DNA of 15,846 nucleotides, from the NCBI GenBank assembly GCA_937894775.1, contig CALAXC010000201.1:1-15846 (forward strand), given 5' to 3'. This document shows, in pieces, positions 6,553 through 14,091 of this stretch (its first letter is position 1; the number at the start of each line of letters is the position of its first letter). Source of the DNA: an uncultured Clostridia bacterium. Its GTDB lineage: Bacteria; Bacillota; Clostridia; Oscillospirales; CAG-272. A model generated the notes under the pieces. That model made no database searches. It was not told the DNA's origin and saw only the letters and a list, made by a program, of their open reading frames with translations. The position numbers and the translations under genes are program-made.

Positions 6553-7950
6553 TCAAACTATTTCATAACCGATTCCGAGAAGGTCGGCAAAGTATACGAG
6601 CTCTTCAACACGAGCACCGTAAACGAGTGCGCTATGGTGAGTAGCACCTACGCGGCTGATATCCTCAAGAAAATTAGCGATAGGCTTTTTAGGCTTCATC
6701 CAGCCGCGAACACGTACTTCAAGAGTATCGTCGTCGGGTCTTACCTCTACCATATCAACAGCAGAAATTATCATGCGGAAATCGTTGCTTGTTCTGTAAA
6801 GGTTTACAAATACCGCATCGCCGCCCTTATATCTTCCGTAAGATACAACGGGATTTTTTGCATCTCCGTATATGAAGGGGATCTCCTTCATTCCGCACTT
6901 ACCTGAGGTGAGATTTGGGTTGTATTCGCCCATATGTGAGAGGAGAAGTGTGTTACCCTTCCAGTCGGGGCAGAATATTTCTATAAATGCTACTTCATCG
7001 TAACCCTGCATAAGCGCACCTACGAGTGAAGCGGTAAGAACATCGCCTTCGCCTGCGTATCCTGTGCCGCGCGCCATAGCCTTGCACGCTTCCATAAAGG
7101 GCATTATTTCAAGTCCGGTCTCTTCGGTTATCTCTCTGAAATTAACCGTCATAGCCGAAAGCTTTTGCTCTTCGATCCAACGTCTTACAGCAAGACAGTT
7201 ACGAACGGTGCGTTCGTGCGATTCTGAATCTACGGGTTCGATCTGATAAAGGTTTTCGAGATCCTTAGCCATTTCTGCTTTTACGTCAGCTTCTGAAACC
7301 TCACTTCTGTATTTTGCGAGCTCGCCTTTTTCGGGATATACTATTTTTACACCGAAACGGTCGAGCATTTCCTGATCTTCAACGAGGAAGTCGCCCATTC
7401 CGTCAAAGCTTCCGCCGATGCTTCCCGTATTCGAGCCGTTGAGTGATTTTGCCGCAACGGCCGCACGGATAAACCCTGCGGTCTTATCCATTACATCGGA
7501 ATGGTCGATGTGACCTGCCGCAATAGCGAATGCCTTGCTGCGTCTGTTGAGCATACTGCACATATCCATAACGCCGTGAATTCCGTGACAAAGGCTTATT
7601 TCAAACTGTTCTAATGTCGGGCCCATTGAGTAGGTTTCGGTAGTGTCAAGAACTACGATAGGAAGATCGGTTCCCGCAAGAGCATCAATGCACTCAAGCG
7701 AGGGAGAATAAGCTGCGTGCCAAGTAACGATTGCTTTGCAACCCTCAGCTTCGAACTTTGCAACAGCTTCTTCAAACTCATTTTTTATACGGCAAAAGGG
7801 AACTGTAACTACGTCAAAGTTTCTTTGCTTGAGTTCATCTACAAGCCTATCGGCAAACGGCTCAAGTCTTGGACGAGCTTTAGCTCCGCTTCCGCAATCG
7901 TCATAAAGCTTAATATAGAAAGGTAAAAAACCTATTTTAGTGGTGTTCAT
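6553..7950 (-). CDS. L-fucose/L-arabinose isomerase-like sugar isomerase
   Basis: This 465-residue protein has the architecture of the L-fucose/L-arabinose isomerase superfamily: an N-terminal Rossmann-like region (GFLPFYIKLYDD), TWHAAYSPS (76-84), CHGIHG (121-126), and a C-terminal catalytic half. The likely metal and catalytic residues, by analogy with AraA, are Glu301 (YAGEGD), Glu324 (IEIF), His339 (LLSHMGE) and His438 (GATHHS). It is shorter than FucI (about 590) and AraA (about 500), so it belongs to a less studied branch. It would interconvert an aldose and a ketose and feed the FGGY kinase. The ribosome-binding site AAGGAG precedes the ATG. Intergenic gaps of 33 and 54 bases to its neighbours fit one operon. 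The substrate is unknown. Confidence 0.83.
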   Translation of the reverse strand: MNTTKIGFLPFYIKLYDDCGSGAKARPRLEPFADRLVDELKQRNFDVVTVPFCRIKNEFEEAVAKFEAEGCKAIVTWHAAYSPSLECIDALAGTDLPIVVLDTTETYSMGPTLEQFEISLCHGIHGVMDMCSMLNRRSKAFAIAAGHIDHSDVMDKTAGFIRAAVAAKSLNGSNTGSIGGSFDGMGDFLVEDQEMLDRFGVKIVYPEKGELAKYRSEVSEADVKAEMAKDLENLYQIEPVDSESHERTVRNCLAVRRWIEEQKLSAMTVNFREITEETGLEIMPFMEACKAMARGTGYAGEGDVLTASLVGALMQGYDEVAFIEIFCPDWKGNTLLLSHMGEYNPNLTSGKCGMKEIPFIYGDAKNPVVSYGRYKGGDAVFVNLYRTSNDFRMIISAVDMVEVRPDDDTLEVRVRGWMKPKKPIANFLEDISRVGATHHSALVYGARVEELVYFADLLGIGYEIV

Positions 7951-7983
7951 TGTTTTTTCTCCTTGTGATTTTCAAAATTTATT

Positions 7984-9000
7984 TCAGATTTTATACCCGA
8001 AGAGCTTTTCGGCGTTTTTGTACATAAGCTTTTCTATGTCATCGCGCGTAAGACCGACGGCTGTAGCGGCTCTCTTGAATGCTCTGAGCTCTTCATATAC
8101 GAAGGTTGTTATTTCGGTCTCGTCACTTTCCTTCATATGCGGATCTTTTGAAACGTCACCGTAACGTCCTCGCGGTACAACGTTTACGTAAGTTCCGTTT
8201 TCCTCGATTCTGTACATACGCATCTTTGAAAATGGCATATCGGTACCGAAGAGGATCCTATCGGTGCTTATTGCCTCAAACATTTTTTGCATAGCGAAGT
8301 CAGAGGTGTTTGCTGAAAAATCAAAATAAAGATTTTTTGTGTGCTTAAGTATTTCAAAGGCATCGCCTACGTCAGACGGAATGTATGCGCGTCCTACGTG
8401 AGCGACTATTACCTTTGCGTTCGGGTATTTTTCGTCTATCTCCATAAGCTGAGCGAGATTTATCGGGTCGCGTAAACGGAGATTTCTTGGAATGTGAAGT
8501 ATAACTGTTCCGTGTATCTTATCCATAAATTCAAGCTGTCTTGGCGTAAGAAAATCAAAGATCCTTACTTCAGCGGCAGGAATATACGAGGGAGAGTTGT
8601 TCTGATACGGCTTTATTCCGCAGAAGCCGTTTTTCAATGCTTCAAATATTTCAGCTTCATCTGTATCCCAATTTGTACAGTACAGAGCAGGGTGACCGTA
8701 TTGCTTTGCGCATTTTAACGCATAATCGTTCCCTAACTTAAGATCACAAAGAGGGGATGCCATTATAAGTTGTTTAACCTGCTTTCCGGGAAATACCTTT
8801 GAATATGTTTCCACCATGTTTTCATAGGTCATATCGGGCGCGACTATTGAGGTCCAGGTCACGCATCCTTTTTGTCCGCCCTTTCTTGTTCCCGGTTCCC
8901 ATATATGCATATGGGCATCGAATATTTTATCGGGGAGAAAATCGCAAAGTTCTTCTTCCCATACTTTTTTGTCATAAGGTGTTACGTCGATTCCAAACAT
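7984..9000 (-). CDS. Amidohydrolase-2 family metal-dependent hydrolase
   Basis: This 338-residue TIM-barrel protein carries the metal-site signatures of the amidohydrolase_2 group: DAHMHIW (28-34, HxH on strand 1), GIKPYQ (128-133), LHIPR (168-172, His169), AHVGRAY (200-206, His201) and FGTDMP (251-256, Asp254). This group includes sugar-lactone hydrolases, such as L-fuconolactonase and L-rhamnono-lactonase types, and decarboxylases. In a cluster with a sugar dehydrogenase, a lactonase role is the simplest inference but is not shown by sequence. AAAGGAG lies upstream of the ATG. It begins 10 bases after the kinase stop, indicating tight coupling. No signal peptide is present, so it is cytoplasmic. 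Confidence 0.85.
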   Translation of the reverse strand: MFGIDVTPYDKKVWEEELCDFLPDKIFDAHMHIWEPGTRKGGQKGCVTWTSIVAPDMTYENMVETYSKVFPGKQVKQLIMASPLCDLKLGNDYALKCAKQYGHPALYCTNWDTDEAEIFEALKNGFCGIKPYQNNSPSYIPAAEVRIFDFLTPRQLEFMDKIHGTVILHIPRNLRLRDPINLAQLMEIDEKYPNAKVIVAHVGRAYIPSDVGDAFEILKHTKNLYFDFSANTSDFAMQKMFEAISTDRILFGTDMPFSKMRMYRIEENGTYVNVVPRGRYGDVSKDPHMKESDETEITTFVYEELRAFKRAATAVGLTRDDIEKLMYKNAEKLFGYKI

Positions 9001-9010
9001 AAGATCTCCT

Positions 9011-10486
9011 TTATTTTAAAGCCCAATCACAGTATTTTTGGTATTTGTCGGCATAAAATTCTGCCGCATTTGTATCGGACTCTATCGGTATTCTTCTTAC
9101 AAGCCTTGCAGCTTCGGTGAGTGAACTGAATTCTCCTGCGCTTGTAGCTGCTATGATAGAAGCTCCGAGTGCGGGAGCATCGGGCTCCGCCAGACGGCAT
9201 ATCGGTCTGTCAGAAAATACAGAAGAAACAATACCTGTCCATAAGCGGCTCTTTGAAGCTCCGCCCGAGATAACGAGCTCTCCGTTTTTGGGAAATCCTG
9301 ATTTTTCAAAAGCATCTACGATAGCTTTTGCTTCAAATACGGCACTTTCCATCGCTGCGAGCGCCATATCTGCCGGAGCATGCTTACCGTCGAGCTCGAG
9401 GTCTTTACATATACCGTCCTTGTGAGGCATCGCGAGGTTTGGGGGAAGAGGACATACAAAATAATCCTTGTTCTTTATTCTGCTTGCCTCGACTCCTGCC
9501 ATTTCTATTTCAAGGTCAAAATGTGCGGCTGTACAATTACACTGTTCGGCAAGATGTCCAATAGCCTTGCCGCATCCCGCAAGTGAAGTCATAACTCCGT
9601 ATCTTCCGTTGATCGGATGCTTGCAGGGAGCAGGGTATGGCGGTTGTTTGATAGGTTCGTTTGTTACACCGAAAAGCACCCACGCCGTTCCCGTAGCTAT
9701 TAAAAGCTGACCGGGCTCGGTAACACCGCTTCCTATTGATGCGCAATACTGATCGTGCGCTCCTACGTAAACCGGAATGCCTGCGGGAATATTACATTTT
9801 GCCGCTATTTCGGGCAAAAGCTCTCCTGCAAGGCTTCCGCAAGGCGCTACCGTCGGAAGCATATCTTCGCTTATACCGAGAAAGTCAAGAGCCTCGGGAA
9901 TATAACATTCGTTTTTATAGTCATAAAGACGTGTAAGAACTATGTTTGTTGCGTCTGTAACGTAGTTTCCGCAAAGGTATCCTGTAACCGATTCGAGAGT
10001 AGTATAGAAATGCTTTGTATTTGCAAATACTTCGGGTTTATTTTTCTTGAGCCAAAGTAATTTTGCGATACAATCGGAAGGAGTAGGTCTCCAACCTGAT
10101 TTGTCGGTTATATTTTCGTAACCGAGAGCGTCTATTACTTCCTGATTTTCAGCTGTCGCTCTTCTATCCATCCAGGTAAGCGCATTGTAAAGCGGTTTGT
10201 TGTTCTCATCGGCGGGATATATACTTCCTGCTTGTGATGAAAATGAGATTCCTGATATTTTGCGCTTTTCTTCTTCGGACATCGAGGAAACAGCCGATCT
10301 GACTGCCGTTATAACTGCGTGATTCCAGTCGTCTGCGCTCTGTTCTGAAGAATCGTTTATTGGATAGTAAGTAGGGTAATCAATATTTGCTTTTCCGATG
10401 ATAGCATCGGGGAGGCCCGGTTCGGCTATCTGCAAAACTGCAGTTTTTACCGAGGATGAGCCAATATCTATGCCGAGAAAATACAT
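9011..10486 (-). CDS. FGGY-family carbohydrate kinase (xylulokinase-like)
   Basis: This 491-residue two-domain ASKHA-fold kinase has the usual FGGY length. The N-terminal phosphate-1 loop is GIDIGSSSVKTAVL (5-18). TWMDRRA (104-110) is the usual sugar-side region, GAHDQY (242-247) holds the catalytic-base Asp245, LIATGTAW (262-269) is the phosphate-2 segment, and LVISGGASKSRLW (404-416) is the adenosine segment. The family phosphorylates ketoses and polyols such as xylulose, ribulose, rhamnulose, fuculose and glycerol. With an isomerase and class II aldolase downstream, a ketose is the likely substrate. The ribosome-binding site is AAAAGGA. A 52-base AT-rich gap separates it from the aminotransferase gene, with no promoter or terminator that I can support. 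Confidence 0.9.
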   Translation of the reverse strand: MYFLGIDIGSSSVKTAVLQIAEPGLPDAIIGKANIDYPTYYPINDSSEQSADDWNHAVITAVRSAVSSMSEEEKRKISGISFSSQAGSIYPADENNKPLYNALTWMDRRATAENQEVIDALGYENITDKSGWRPTPSDCIAKLLWLKKNKPEVFANTKHFYTTLESVTGYLCGNYVTDATNIVLTRLYDYKNECYIPEALDFLGISEDMLPTVAPCGSLAGELLPEIAAKCNIPAGIPVYVGAHDQYCASIGSGVTEPGQLLIATGTAWVLFGVTNEPIKQPPYPAPCKHPINGRYGVMTSLAGCGKAIGHLAEQCNCTAAHFDLEIEMAGVEASRIKNKDYFVCPLPPNLAMPHKDGICKDLELDGKHAPADMALAAMESAVFEAKAIVDAFEKSGFPKNGELVISGGASKSRLWTGIVSSVFSDRPICRLAEPDAPALGASIIAATSAGEFSSLTEAARLVRRIPIESDTNAAEFYADKYQKYCDWALK

Positions 10487-10538
10487 AATTTTTTCCTTTT
10501 TGATCTTTGAATCTTTTTAAATATTTAAATTTAAATAA

Positions 10539-12080
10539 TTATTTAGCCAATATTTCGTCAAGAACCTTGAGGATGTATTTAGCGGTAGCTTCGGTTGTGA
10601 TAACCGGAGGCTTAAAGAGAACTCCGGGAACGCAATTTGCTTTGTAAAGCTGAGCAGATGCATCGATGCAGGCTTCGTGAAGCTCGTGCGTGAATTCGGC
10701 AGCTGCTTCTACCGTGTGGAAGTGAAGCGCTATGTTATATCCCTTTCCGCTTGCTTTTACGAGCTTAGCGGGATATTTATCGCAAAGCGCCTTAAATCCG
10801 TTTTCAAATATGTTTGAAACTCTGTCAAGCTCGTCGCCTGCTTCCTGAACGTATTTCAAGGTGATAAGATAAGCGAGAGAAGCAAGTTCTTCCTGACCGT
10901 TGGTAACGAGCGCGCCGAATTGGTTAAGTGTATCGTATTCAGCGGTCGTTATGATACGGCTTGCGGGATATTCACCGCCCGGAAATCCTTTTCCGATAAC
11001 CGCAAAGTCGGGGTTGATCCCATACTTGCGGAAGAGGAATACCGTATCGTACCACATACCTGTCTGTATTTCGTCACAGAGAGTAGGTGTATCGCAAGCG
11101 TGACAAAGATCGTAAACCGCTTTAAGATATTCGGGTTCAAGCTTTGTAGCGCCGTAGTTCATCATAATTATCTCGTGAAGGAAGCCTGCGGTCTTGTACT
11201 TTCCGCTATTATATTTATTAAGCTTTTCTTCAAAATCCTTTACGTCGTTAGGACGTACAGATACTACCTTCCAAAGATCTCCTGCTTCTGCTTTTTCACG
11301 GAAATCTTCCCAAAGACCGCGGAAGGTCTGAGTAAGAACTGTTGTACCGTGATAGTTTCCCGTGATTCCGTCAGCTACGTCAGCCATAATAAAGAATACG
11401 GGTGTTTTTCCTGCATATTTAGGAGTGGGAAGCTCGGGAGAAAGGTGATAGAATCTTGAAAGCATCATCTTTACACCTGCCTCTACTGCGAGAGAACCTG
11501 TTTCAAGATTGATTATGCGGTTGAGCACTCCTTTTTCCTTCGAAGCTATTACTTCGTCAATAGCCGCATCGTTGTCATCTGCAATTCCGTTTGCGGCTGC
11601 AACGATCCTTCTTTCGTGAAGTCTTGTTATGTATCCGCGTGTATTATTGTGAGTTGCATTGAGAACACCGAGCTTTCTTGCGTTGTCTATAAGCTTATAG
11701 CCTGCAAATGCGTGTCCAAGAGATGCATGATAGTGTTCGCTCTTTCCAATGAGATAAAGCTTTCCGTCTTCACCGAGTCTGAAGCAACCGTATCCGCCAA
11801 GAGGAGATGCATCTTTGTTTTCTGCTTTTCTGAAAGCATCTGTGGGAGCACCGTCATTGTTGTCGGGAGTCATAGGTGTTATTACCTGAGTTCCGACCTT
11901 GTCGAGCAGGGCATCGTTTTTTGCCTGAGCAGCTTCGTCATAGAAGCTTACTTCTTCGTTTGCGATAGCCATAGCTTCGTCATAGCTCATTTTGCCAAAA
12001 AATTCGTTTGCTCTCGCGATACCCTCTACATAAGATGAGCCGAGAAGCGAAGTGAGTGAATATTTTACGTTTTTAAACAT
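10539..12080 (-). CDS. Class III PLP-dependent aminotransferase
   Basis: This 513-residue aminotransferase belongs to the class III (ornithine/GABA/glutamate-semialdehyde) fold. In the 513-residue numbering, GEDGKLYLIG (103-112) and GNYHG (241-245) precede LCDEIQTG (334-341, Asp336 to the pyridine nitrogen) and VIGKGFPGG (361-369, Schiff-base Lys364). About 100 residues precede the usual family start, so it is longer than typical members (430-460). The start is the ATG at 12080: GGAGG (12095-12091) is 10 bases upstream. A TTG at 12089 is in frame but one base from the ribosome-binding site. The gene follows the dehydrogenase stop by 5 bases, and its ribosome-binding site lies inside that gene, suggesting translational coupling. 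It would transaminate a sugar- or aldehyde-derived carbonyl; the substrate is unknown. Confidence 0.9.
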   Translation of the reverse strand: MFKNVKYSLTSLLGSSYVEGIARANEFFGKMSYDEAMAIANEEVSFYDEAAQAKNDALLDKVGTQVITPMTPDNNDGAPTDAFRKAENKDASPLGGYGCFRLGEDGKLYLIGKSEHYHASLGHAFAGYKLIDNARKLGVLNATHNNTRGYITRLHERRIVAAANGIADDNDAAIDEVIASKEKGVLNRIINLETGSLAVEAGVKMMLSRFYHLSPELPTPKYAGKTPVFFIMADVADGITGNYHGTTVLTQTFRGLWEDFREKAEAGDLWKVVSVRPNDVKDFEEKLNKYNSGKYKTAGFLHEIIMMNYGATKLEPEYLKAVYDLCHACDTPTLCDEIQTGMWYDTVFLFRKYGINPDFAVIGKGFPGGEYPASRIITTAEYDTLNQFGALVTNGQEELASLAYLITLKYVQEAGDELDRVSNIFENGFKALCDKYPAKLVKASGKGYNIALHFHTVEAAAEFTHELHEACIDASAQLYKANCVPGVLFKPPVITTEATAKYILKVLDEILAK

Positions 12081-12085
12081 TTTTA

Positions 12086-13234
12086 TCAAACCTCCGAAAG
12101 TGATACTGCACGGTGTTCTTTGTGCGAAACGAGAGCCGCTGTCTGAAGCTTATGTGAAAGCGCTGTTTCCTCGGGACGTAAGCAACCGAAGGGAACTTCG
12201 ATTCCCGAAATCTCGCACACGAAAGTTGCCCACATCTGAAGAATCGAATCCGAGAATCCGAATTCAAAGATGCTTCCTGTTATTGTTGGGATCATAGGCT
12301 TTGAACCAACATCAACTCTGCACCAAGCCTGCTCGCGTCCGCGGGGCTCGGTATAATAGAATGCATTGGGATCGTCGGTAGAGAAGCGTGCGGACTGCTT
12401 AAGACCGTCTATCTCTATGTTCCAGGAGTTTGTGGCTCCGGGACACATACGTTTCATCTCGATTATCATAGGAAATTCTCCGTCACCGTTTTTAACGTTG
12501 CAAACGAGATGCGCATTATCCCAAGTGAGACAGGGAACAGTTCCTCCCTTGCCGTCGGGACGTTCCTTTACTATGTCGGAAAGATATGCCGAAACGGTTT
12601 CGGGTATCCAGCCCATTCTGAACGGAATGTGCTCTGCGTGAAGTCCGAGATCTCCCATACATCCATATTCACCGTTGATATTTATCATACGCTTCCAGTT
12701 GATAGGCTTGTTTGTATCCATATCACTTGAATGGCGGAAATTAGAGCGAACCTCTATAATCTTTCCGAAAGCTCCCGATTCTATCCAACGTACCATTTCC
12801 TGTGCGCCCGGGAAGAATGGAAATTCACTTGAACAGCGAACTGTGACTTCGGGATGGTTCTTGATAGCTTCAAGGATTGCTTCGTTGTCTGCTTTGTCTA
12901 TTCCAAAGGGTTTCTCTGCGAGCAAATGTTTTCCCGCATTGATAATGTCTATGTAGAATTTTTTATGAAGATTATGGGGAACTGCACAGTATACAGCGTC
13001 TATATCGTCTGCAGCAAGAAGCTCGTGATAGTCTGTAGTGCTGTATTTTACTGTATCGAAATTGTCGGTAAAGTAGCGGCGAGCATCCTCATTAAGATCG
13101 CACACACCTACTATTACAGGCTTCGGGATATCCTGAGTAAGCTGACACCAACGCGCAACAGCGCAAGCGAATTCTTTGCCCATAAGTCCGCAACCGATAA
13201 CCGCGAAGCGAACGTTTTTCTTTTCATTGCTCAT
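12086..13234 (-). CDS. Gfo/Idh/MocA-family NAD(P)-dependent oxidoreductase
   Basis: This 382-residue sugar or cyclitol dehydrogenase is the first gene of the operon. FAVIGCGLMG (10-19) is the Rossmann dinucleotide loop. AEKPFG (106-111) holds the catalytic Lys108, SSEFPFF (135-141) follows, and GDLGLHAEH (194-202) carries the Asp and His of the active-site helix. The length is normal for the family. The start is the ATG at 13234, with AAAGGTG 9 bases upstream (13249-13244); a GTG at 13246 overlaps that ribosome-binding site and is rejected. The family oxidises ring hydroxyls of sugars, inositols or sugar acids, or performs redox-assisted rearrangements. The lactonase-like and aminotransferase genes downstream could act on its product. 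The substrate cannot be read from the sequence. Confidence 0.92.
   Translation of the reverse strand: MSNEKKNVRFAVIGCGLMGKEFACAVARWCQLTQDIPKPVIVGVCDLNEDARRYFTDNFDTVKYSTTDYHELLAADDIDAVYCAVPHNLHKKFYIDIINAGKHLLAEKPFGIDKADNEAILEAIKNHPEVTVRCSSEFPFFPGAQEMVRWIESGAFGKIIEVRSNFRHSSDMDTNKPINWKRMININGEYGCMGDLGLHAEHIPFRMGWIPETVSAYLSDIVKERPDGKGGTVPCLTWDNAHLVCNVKNGDGEFPMIIEMKRMCPGATNSWNIEIDGLKQSARFSTDDPNAFYYTEPRGREQAWCRVDVGSKPMIPTITGSIFEFGFSDSILQMWATFVCEISGIEVPFGCLRPEETALSHKLQTAALVSHKEHRAVSLSEV
12091..12095 (-). promoter_or_regulatory. Ribosome-binding site deciding the aminotransferase start
   Basis: GGAGG on the minus strand lies within the last codons of the dehydrogenase gene. It is 10 bases from the ATG at 12080 and one base from the TTG at 12089, so the ATG is chosen. 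Confidence 0.7.
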
Positions 13235-13243
13235 TATAAAAAA

Positions 13244-13249
13244 CACCTT
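13244..13249 (-). promoter_or_regulatory. Ribosome-binding site deciding the dehydrogenase start
   Basis: AAGGTG on the minus strand, 9 bases before the ATG at 13234. The alternative GTG start at 13246 is part of this same site, so it cannot be used as a start with it. Confidence 0.7.
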
Positions 13250-13268
13250 TCTGTTTTTAGTTTAGGTT

Positions 13269-13301
13269 TATGAGAAAAAATAAAGCAAATTTTTCCTCAT
13301 A
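13269..13301 (-). promoter_or_regulatory. 33-bp inverted repeat at the transcript start (operator or leader hairpin)
   Basis: TATGAGAAAAAA (13269-13280) and TTTTTCCTCATA (13290-13301) are inverted arms. As RNA on the minus strand they give a 12-bp stem with one G-U pair and a 9-base loop. The repeat begins just downstream of the -10 box, at or next to the expected first transcribed base (about 13302). It is suited to be an operator for a dimeric repressor or a 5'-protecting RNA hairpin. The run of T is inside the stem, so a terminator role is less likely. Confidence 0.6.
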
Positions 13302-13308
13302 CACAGTT

Positions 13309-13337
13309 ATTATATCACTTTGTCCACGACTTTTCAA
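13309..13337 (-). promoter_or_regulatory. Sigma-A promoter of the sugar operon
   Basis: On the minus strand, TTGAAA (13337-13332) and TATAAT (13314-13309) are separated by exactly 17 bp. The last spacer bases, GTGA, give an extended -10 (TGA-TATAAT). The leader to the first ATG is about 67 bases and carries the 33-bp inverted repeat. No other promoter is visible in the intergenic gaps downstream, so it probably drives all seven genes. Confidence 0.85.
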
Positions 13338-13442
13338 GATGTTTTTCATATTTTATATATATTTATATATAATAAATCATAATTTTCACGTGCGCGAATA
13401 TAAATGTAATAGAATTTTTAAAAATATTTTTGGGGGTAAAAT

Positions 13443-13928
13443 ATGTTTGTATATTCGCTAAAAGCAAGTACGCTTAAATTCTTTGCTGTAGTTTGTGTAG
13501 CACTTACCGCTCTTGTTATGATGATAACCTTTATTCCAAGCTATGACGGTGGAGAATTCAAGTACATAACCACAGGAAATGAAACGGATATAAATTATTC
13601 AAAGATCAAAACAAATGAAGACAGAATAGCTTTTTTGCAGCAATTCGGCTGGAAGGTTGATGAGAGACCGATCGAAGAAACCGAAGTAACCATTCCTGAA
13701 AATTTTGACAAGGTATTTACGGGATACAATGAAATACAAAAGCGTCAGGGACTTGATCTTTCAAAGTACAAAGGCAAAAAGGTTATGAGGTATACTTATG
13801 AGGTTATCAACTATGAAAACGGAAACGGAAAGGTTTATGCAAACGTTATAGTTTATAGAAATAAGGTTATCGGCGGAGATATTTGTTCGGCTAACGTAGG
13901 GGGCTTTGTTCACGGGTTCAGTAAATAA
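13443..13928 (+). CDS. DUF4830-like membrane-anchored protein
   Basis: This 161-residue protein has one N-terminal hydrophobic segment (about 11-31) that would anchor it in the membrane with the rest outside. The C-terminal part (about 60-160) resembles the DUF4830 family of Clostridia as I recall it: FLQQFGWKVDERPIEETEV (64-82), IPENFDKVFTGYNEIQKRQG (84-103), DLSKYKGKKVMRYTYEVINY (105-124) and the end motif KVIGGDICS (141-149). Function is unknown for this family. GGGGG lies 6 bases before the ATG. The gene is divergent from the sugar operon across a 208-base gap that holds that operon's promoter, a TATATA-rich tract (13351-13373) and a CACGTG palindrome (13387-13392). I could not support a promoter for this gene. 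A terminator follows it, so it is monocistronic. Confidence 0.8.
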   Translation: MFVYSLKASTLKFFAVVCVALTALVMMITFIPSYDGGEFKYITTGNETDINYSKIKTNEDRIAFLQQFGWKVDERPIEETEVTIPENFDKVFTGYNEIQKRQGLDLSKYKGKKVMRYTYEVINYENGNGKVYANVIVYRNKVIGGDICSANVGGFVHGFSK

Positions 13929-13953
13929 TCAGTAAAATAAATTATATTTGCAG

Positions 13954-13991
13954 GCGGGCTTTTAAACCTAAGGTTTAAGGCTCGCTTTTTT
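13954..13991 (+). terminator. Intrinsic terminator of the DUF4830-like gene
   Basis: GCGGGCTTTTAAACC pairs imperfectly with GGTTTAAGGCTCGC (one bulge or mismatch region) around a TAA-type loop and ends in six T bases. It lies 26 bases after the stop codon. Confidence 0.8.
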
Positions 13992-14034
13992 ATAATGTAC
14001 AAAGAATGTGATGAAATTTTATTAAATATGCTAA

Positions 14035-14063
14035 TTGAAAAAGCGTGAAAACGGTGATATAAT
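14035..14063 (+). promoter_or_regulatory. Sigma-A promoter of the beta-propeller lipoprotein gene
   Basis: TTGAAA (14035-14040) and TATAAT (14058-14063) are spaced by 17 bp, with an extended -10 (TGA before TATAAT). Both hexamers are identical to those of the sugar operon promoter, and 11 of 17 spacer bases also match, including CGTG at the same place. Confidence 0.85.
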
Positions 14064-14091
14064 GAAGTAAATTATAAAAAAGGAGCATTAT

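Noticed and set aside
10487..10538. Internal promoter or terminator in the AT-rich gap between the aminotransferase and kinase genes
   Set aside because: The AAATATTTAAATTT-type sequence is palindromic by composition. No -35/-10 pair with correct spacing and no GC-rich stem with a T-tail.
10920..11459. 179-codon plus-strand ORF opposite the aminotransferase gene
   Set aside because: Antisense shadow over the catalytic region of a recognisable aminotransferase. The translation has no domain-like pattern.
13235..13308. Possible riboswitch in the sugar operon leader
   Set aside because: The leader is only about 67 bases with one hairpin. No known aptamer core or terminator/antiterminator pair is visible.
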